From: Galerina marginata
Lineage: Eukaryota > Basidiomycota > Agaricomycetes > Agaricales > Galerinaceae
DNA length: 64,000 nucleotides
Assembly: GCA_023014335.1 (NCBI GenBank)
Contig: JAECYW010000018.1
Location: forward strand, 806,001-870,000
Reading direction: 5' to 3'
Below the pieces are notes generated by a model, which saw only the letters and a list, made by a program, of their open reading frames with translations, was not told where the DNA came from and searched no databases. This document shows, in pieces, positions 59,096 through 64,000 of the stretch. Made by a program: the position numbers and the translations under genes. Numbering within the stretch: position 1 is the first letter of the stretch; the number at the start of each line of letters is the position of its first letter.

Positions 59096-59122
59096 CATCA
59101 TTATGTTCAGTGAAAACAACAT
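56348..59122 (-). CDS. LINE polyprotein: RNase H-like fragment then reverse transcriptase
   Basis: One long open frame of 924 codons. The first ~15 residues come from the flanking P450 leader, not from the element. Residues ~30-85 look like the end of an RNase H fold (HFGWIKAHNGNIRGDAADGLAKKGA). The RT follows at ~230-600: IKSAKGLDDFSYEEI, SIPTNWRVAVIVGILKKGK, SYRLIALECCLLKFLTLII, QNGFRPGYRTNNN, VGYIDLKNAFPATDRATLW and a catalytic LEHADDIAIATTS (H-A-D-D in place of Y-A-D-D). A Cys/His patch near the end (LCRFCKVYQEDAVHALLVCTH) is typical of LINE C-termini. No endonuclease domain is present, as expected for 5' truncation. The unbroken frame suggests a recent insertion. It also codes RNase H before RT, which is unusual. 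Confidence 0.85.
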   Translation of the reverse strand: MLFSLNIMMLVQGWESILMRTRYPKNAMMGWECSNGDIIQDITKLLKARGASTHFGWIKAHNGNIRGDAADGLAKKGAALPECLADYTPMTDLPWQVLTDGLPPLGLEDKVTTSLDKTTKRPDTAQSVALTQGSTEEEKHRGREKVRELQFKLREKLLNCATVAEFWKIIKKWGDSRPLPVRVSLDTLTEEMKSRMNFHSTMPKTFNQQQLQTTSRLAEQIPRHTKDNSPNQTFSRPISLAEIQWGKRKIGTHIKSAKGLDDFSYEEIMKVPNENLQILLQECVDQNSIPTNWRVAVIVGILKKGKEPENPSSYRLIALECCLLKFLTLIIDKRMREYAEENKIFPDSQNGFRPGYRTNNNPMILRCMADRALALQKPLYVGYIDLKNAFPATDRATLWLKLNSMGLAGKMMDCLRMIYDHMRYLVRIKESYSDLFEAFLGLLTGDPSAPGCWNFVTADYKVEVHPDDISLNGIPMPKLEHADDIAIATTSPSAFQQKLNDTDIYMADNGCEPQLSKCVYSIHNRTLCSGSPAFRMAAAPIEEVFQFQYVGVNFSTNVRDMFQDQYRRNVEKATRMANQCLAVDRMVDDLPVWEARCLYMSRVDPYLTAGCEISLDVVDKHRESLEAVQMHYLRKMLKLNERSITVVLYSETGIMPIRYRRIILALKYMEHLLSLPNDRLAWNALMDSYSLARAGKISWVNDLRFVLNKLPIPVSWDISDPVLLQDSGNRLIKQVERSLELWITQTIDSSSRLKDILKGRKEIEGGRLVTKALAFRHYLRVKCSEHRVALTHLVLSGHALAMERMRWAERYRSTSVPAIWRLCRFCKVYQEDAVHALLVCTHTPLALLRNDFLRKVYQHWPHLQGKFADPGSLFRDLLARRKITALLAQLAYEVLKIFYAEPMLKINPELYASSPNTNQESLPT

Positions 59123-61113
59123 CCTTCAGCCAAGTAGCCTCGCTTTCATACTTTCCGTTCTTATTCTCTATTACGGCAGTCTCTGGTACTTTCCAGGCTG
59201 GCGCTTGAGAGCAAGAGGCATCCGGCTTCCTCCTGGACCAAAACCACAATTCTTCACTGGCAACCTCCACCAGGCACCAAAAGCCGCGCCATGGCTGACC
59301 TACGCTTCCTGGTCCAAGCTTTACGGTAAGCCTGAGCGTCGTTATACTTCCGGTTAAGCTATACTGAGACGTCATCATGCACCCAAACGCTGCAGGGCCA
59401 ATCATATACTTCCGAGTCATGAACAAGGAAACTATCGTATTGAATTCCGGAAAAGTTGCCTTAGATCTTCTGGAGTCGCGTTCAGCGATATATTCTGACA
59501 GACCTGTCTCGTGGATGGAAGGAGAGCTCGCCGGACGCAAACGTTCTGTTTTCCGGACGTCATTCCTCGATCCTCGATTCAAAATGTTTCGTCGGCTCCT
59601 CCAAAATGGGCTTAACGCAAGAGCGTCCAAGAGTTACCGTCCGATACAAACCACGGAAACTCAAACCCTGCTCCAGGGCCTCGCTAACTCTCCTGAAGAT
59701 TTTATTGCACACATCAGGCGGTAAAACCACTCGTTCTGTTTTTACAACAACGGCTGATCTGACTATTATGTTCTCAAGAAATGCTGTGTCTGTCATCCTC
59801 AAAGTCGCCTATGGGTATCAGGTCGAATCAACCGACGATCCTTTGGTTCTCCAGCTCGAGCAGGGATTGAAAATGACTGGTACCTTGAGCGTTCCCGGAA
59901 AATTTTGGGTCGAGTTCATTCCGCTCCGTAAGGGATATTTGAATTTTCTCTCCCAGTCCACTGGTGCTGTGCATGGCGCTAAATCTATATTTTAGTACGA
60001 TTCGTACCATCGTGGCTCCCAGGAGCAGGCTTCAAGCGATACGCGTTGGCGACAGGAAAAAAGCGGTCCCGGATTGAAAGGATCCCGTTCGAATGGGCTA
60101 CAAAACAAATTGTGTGGTAATTTCTTGTTCGAACCAGATTTATTCTAATTGGTGTGCTTCAATAGGCCACGGGCAACTTTGTAGAATCATTTACCTCGAA
60201 ACACCTTCTCGAAGAAGGCAAAGCCCTAGATCAAGGTGCAGTAGACGACCTCAAGTGGTGTGCCGCCGCACTGTATGCCGGAGGCGGAGATACCGTTTGT
60301 CAAATCTCCCTTCATTTATTTCCTATTGACTTCAGAATTTAAGACCGTCTCAGCATTGAAAAGTTTCATTTTGCTGATGGCTCTCCACCCAGAAATCCAG
60401 CAGCGGGCGCAGGATGACATCGATTCCATCTCCCCCAACCGCCTTCCTTCCCTGGACGACTTTAAGTCACTGCCGTTCATCAGAGCCATAGTCAAAGAAA
60501 CCTTGCGCTGGGGTCCTGTTTCACCTATGGGGCTCCCGCATCGGGTCATACAAGCTGATATATACGAAAATTATTTCATTCCCAAAGGCGCCACGGTCCT
60601 CGCAAACATATGGTAGATATCCCCATATTTTCTCCCTGGCAATATTGACGATTTACTTACCAAGAAGGTCGCATTTCCTAGGGCTATTACACACGACGTA
60701 GAAATATACCCAGACCCCGAAACTTTCGACCCATCCCGACACATCGGAAGTGCTCCTCAGCCCGACCCATTTAAATTCGTTTTTGGGTACGGGAGGAGAA
60801 TCTGTCCAGGTAGGTCATCCTTCGCTCTGAAATGAGGTTATTTTGACTCGGGGTCGTGGTTAGGCGCGCACTTGGCGGAAATGTCGTTATTCCTAAACAT
60901 GGCTAGTATCTTGGCTGTCTTCAACATTTCGAAACCCGTCGACAGTAATGGGTTGGAGCAAGAGCCCGAAATTGCGTGGACCTCCGGAACCACTAGGTTC
61001 GTTTACCTACTTCTGATCTGCGTGCCATATTGATGTTGCTACCAAGGCATTTGAAAGCGTTCGAGTGTCAAATCGAGCCTCGCTCGCGGGAACATCTTTC
61101 GTTATTGGGTTAA
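59103..61113 (+). CDS. cytochrome P450 monooxygenase
   Basis: Nine exons with eight GT-AG introns close in one frame. The N-terminal anchor is [16 protein letters not shown], followed by the hinge LPPGPKPQF. The I-helix has [14 protein letters not shown] (oxygen activation). The ExxR motif is KETLRWGPV, a PERF-like FDPSRH follows, and the heme loop is [15 protein letters not shown] with the proximal Cys. The style resembles Agaricomycete OrdA/CYP64-like enzymes of secondary metabolism or xenobiotic turnover; the substrate is unknown. All key residues are present. A LINE lies directly upstream and its open frame overlaps the first P450 codons on the other strand, so the promoter has probably been displaced. 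It acts at the ER membrane with a P450 reductase. Confidence 0.9.
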
Positions 61114-64000
61114 TGTAGGAACTGAGACCGCAATCGTTTGATCTACTCTACGAACCATAACTACTTACTATACAGATCCTCCTCGTGATATGCATTCGCT
61201 TTTTTGTTAAATAAAAAAATCAAGCCATTTCGATCTCTCCAATCACCACAGCACGCGCGAATTCTCCCTCTTCCAATCTCGTTTCGTCGACGCCGAAGGA
61301 GATTCCTGATTGGGAGAAGGTAGGAGTATCTTCCAGACGGCTCGTCCGATCCAAGTCCGATCGTACCAAGTCGTGAACACAAAGAGCCAAGAAAAACGAA
61401 TCTCCAACATCATTCAAAGCGTCTTCCATTTGCCAACTGCCATGAGTGATTTATCAAACCCAACAAGCACCACACAGCCCAGAGAAAATGTGACGACGAG
61501 AAGAGATCCCACTATTTTTATCTCCATTGAATCCCTAAACCTTGAAGTCAGAAGGCTGATCACGAATGTGAATTGCGAGTAGTCGAGCCCAAAGCACATA
61601 AGAACCCAATTGCCAATGACAGCTAACCGACGATCGTCGACGTCTGCCCTGCGGCTACCCCGCATTTAAAAATAACGCCCCTGCCCAAACAAGCAGCGCG
61701 AAGGGATGGCGTAATGCGGATGGATCATGGATCCACGACTTCATGTCATGCCCAGTTCCAAAGAGGACAAAAGGAACTCGGAAAGAACATGAACGTGCGT
61801 ACATACACACCGATATGAAATATTAATATCCAAGACGGCGATGCAACTCGACAGTGCTCCGGATAACCAACGGCGTCCACATTTCCATTTGGAGCTGAAA
61901 GCAAATTCGGCAACGCTATGCGGTGTCATAGACCTTAAAAGTTACCTCTTCCTCGTTCCATTGCACAGCTCGTCTATTGTGAGTAGAATTGGCCACGATC
62001 AGCGAAACCTGAAGGGACGGTTGGTCCTGACTCCTTTACCCTGGCTGCATGGCGCAGTAAACCCCTCGATCCATATACAGGCCTACCTGTAGTTCTCTAC
62101 CACAAAGACGAATTCACCGTGACGCAACGAAAGGGCTGGGAAATCTGCACTCTTTCACTCAATGTTCCGTCCGAGGTACGGTTCCCACTCCAAAGCCGCG
62201 ATAACATCAGTGGTGACCGTCGTTTATTTGGGCTGGCGGCCTATTCACCATGCCATACAGAGCGGGGTAGAATATCTGGCACAGGTTCCGCCCGGTTAAA
62301 TAGATCACAGTAGTTGGATCTAATTGGAGAGCGCTAAATCCATGTCGCCGTACTAGTCGTAAATGGAGATGATGGGGTGGGCGTCTCGAAGCGTGCTTTG
62401 TTGTCGAAGATCAAAAATATCTACTCCAAGAAATGTTGCCGAAGCTCCGACTCGGCGAAGTTATATTTACTGGCCCAGTATCGGATTCCTCGGTATGGAA
62501 CAAAGGTATGGACGCCTGCGTATTCAAGAAATCACCCACTCCAAAAGGTCAGATAATTCCATAACGTCATCGCACAAGACCCGTTCACATCGCTTGCAAT
62601 GCCCAGCCGGACCTTGAAGGTCAGAGAAAGCGTCGTGTGATTGCCAATGCCAGTTCGACTGGGAAGATGTAAGCTGTCAAGTTTTTATTCAATTGACTTA
62701 GACGAGTTTTAAAGCGATTGTGGCGGTTGATTCAATGACTTCAAGTACAATCTCGTATTCCAAGGGATATCGAGCCAGGGCAGGAAAGGTAAAATGTGTT
62801 TACCGATGATCACAAACAAAAGGAGAGGTATGTTGGTTCCACTGAAAGGTGCTGAGATGAGTGAAAAAACGTAGTCGTATCTGTACACATGCAGTGCTTT
62901 CCAGGTGGCTGATGACGAGCACCCAGAAGCTTCGGCGATTGGGTGACAATAGGCAGGAAACGAATAGAGCATCTGAGCCTTTCTCTGACAGCGGCGAGAA
63001 AATCAGGCTCATATGGGTCTGAACGGCGAATATGTTTTCAGTGGGTTGAGCACGCCTTCCTTGTTGCAAGTACTTGATCGTGCAAGTCTCGGTCCTCAGG
63101 CACGGGCTTAAGGATAATTGTTACCAAAAGACACGTCAAGACCCAAATTGAAAGCACCAGTAAAGGATATGATTATTCCAGCGTTCACCAGATGACGAGC
63201 ATACGAAGATGAACTATTAGATCGGTAATCTCCAAGGTCATGATAGCAGACGCAAGCCTCAGCAAGGATATTTTTCAAGGCACCAAGGGAAGATAAAGAT
63301 CCGACCAATAGGTCGAAATCGTCAGTCTATTTACTGATGAAGTTTAGAACTAAGACATAGGAGCTTTCCAATAAAAACCCATAGACCTGTCCCGAATAAA
63401 GAGATAACATTTCGATGTGGCTGGTGTTCAGAGATCATTGCGTCCTCGACCTGATTGACCTGTTCAGGACTTTTGGTTAGATGAGCGATAGATGGTGGAC
63501 GGAAGTCCAGGTGACAGACACAGTTTATGGTACACAGAAAGCGCATAGATATCGGGTGCAGTAAGTCGTCTAGCTCAGCAGATTTTAACCAGAAGATTGA
63601 ACCAGACGGATAAGGTGCTGCTAGACTCGAATCCGTATCGGAGAGCTGAAAAGGGCAAAGAAAATGGCAAAGATTAATCACCGGAAGCATAAACTATTTT
63701 AATACCATCATGATAGTCAGCCAACGTCCTATTTATAAGAGAAACTTCACCTCGTTAACGACGAACGATACTCAGCGAAATATGAAGGAGTGACACAAGT
63801 GAATCCAAATCGATGGGTTCAAGTGGTACTATCACGTGCAACGGGATTCAAACGGTCAGGGAGATTCAAAACCGCATCTACAGCTTGCACAACACAGCAT
63901 CTCTGCCAAAATTTTTGCATATTCTAAATTCCTTTTATCTTAGCTTCACGAATATCCAAAAATTTTGAGGAAAAGTTGACTTGAGCATGTTGTGGACGGC
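61114..64000. other. 3-kb end region, no secure gene
   Basis: Several short frames occur on both strands. On the minus strand (63331-63690 and 63108-63308) fragments look coding-like, with a possible splice acceptor near 63355, but stops interrupt them and I do not recognise a family. They may be a decayed gene or the edge of one that continues past the window. No repeats or RNA genes were seen. Confidence 0.4.

Noticed and set aside
55990..59110. CAGTGA near both ends as the LINE target-site duplication
   Set aside because: Only six bases, not at matching offsets from the element ends, and one copy lies within P450 coding sequence.
61800..62640. A gene on the plus strand at 61.8-62.6 kb
   Set aside because: Frames are short, no splice sites join them and no motif is recognisable.

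Overview
This window looks like a stretch of an Agaricomycete (mushroom-forming basidiomycete) chromosome, probably Agaricales. Genes are cut by many 45-70 nt GT-AG introns. The gene content is typical of that group: NACHT-type NLR proteins, a Tnp2/Plavaka-like DNA transposon, a Ure2p-type GST, a secreted heme peroxidase and a multi-intron P450, next to universal fungal genes (AP-2 sigma, chitin synthase, the CAAX protease Rce1, dienelactone hydrolase). No bacterial-style operons, CRISPR arrays or rRNA/tRNA genes were seen.

Layout. 0.2-2.3 kb: intact DUF4139-family gene. 2.8-6.1 kb: a NACHT gene broken by an 864-bp tRNA-type SINE with target-site duplication. 6.1-10.0 kb: no recognisable gene. 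10.1-11.2 kb: dienelactone hydrolase. 11.27-13.74 kb: a complete small non-autonomous LTR retrotransposon (identical 145-bp LTRs, PBS, polypurine tract) carrying one 529-codon orphan ORF. 14.47-30.94 kb: a 16.5-kb DNA transposon with ~450-bp terminal inverted repeats starting CACTG and a 3-bp ATA target duplication. It carries six genes: a Tnp2 transposase (-), an 819-aa coiled-coil protein (-), a 140-aa protein (+), a WD40 protein with a C-terminal membrane anchor (-), a 222-aa protein (+) and a 920-aa protein (+). Arrays of palindromes lie just upstream of the two outward-facing terminal genes. 32-47.5 kb: host accessory genes (F-box/LRR-like, AP-2 sigma, FAD oxidoreductase, NLR, GST, heme peroxidase). 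Four of these carry single-base homopolymer frameshifts, so either a decaying block or a poorly polished assembly segment. 49-55.5 kb: chitin synthase and Rce1. 56.0-59.1 kb: a 5'-truncated LINE abutting the start of an intact P450 (59.1-61.1 kb). 61.1-64 kb: nothing I can identify securely.

The main discovery candidate is the 16.5-kb element. The two ends, the target duplication, the enclosed genes and the mirrored palindrome arrays all agree on one set of boundaries. This groups five proteins of unknown or cargo-like function with a Tnp2 transposase in one mobile unit. The second candidate is the LTR element with its orphan repeat protein and leader hairpin. Gene models were made by eye from reading frames and splice sites. 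Family names rest on recognised motifs, not on a database search.
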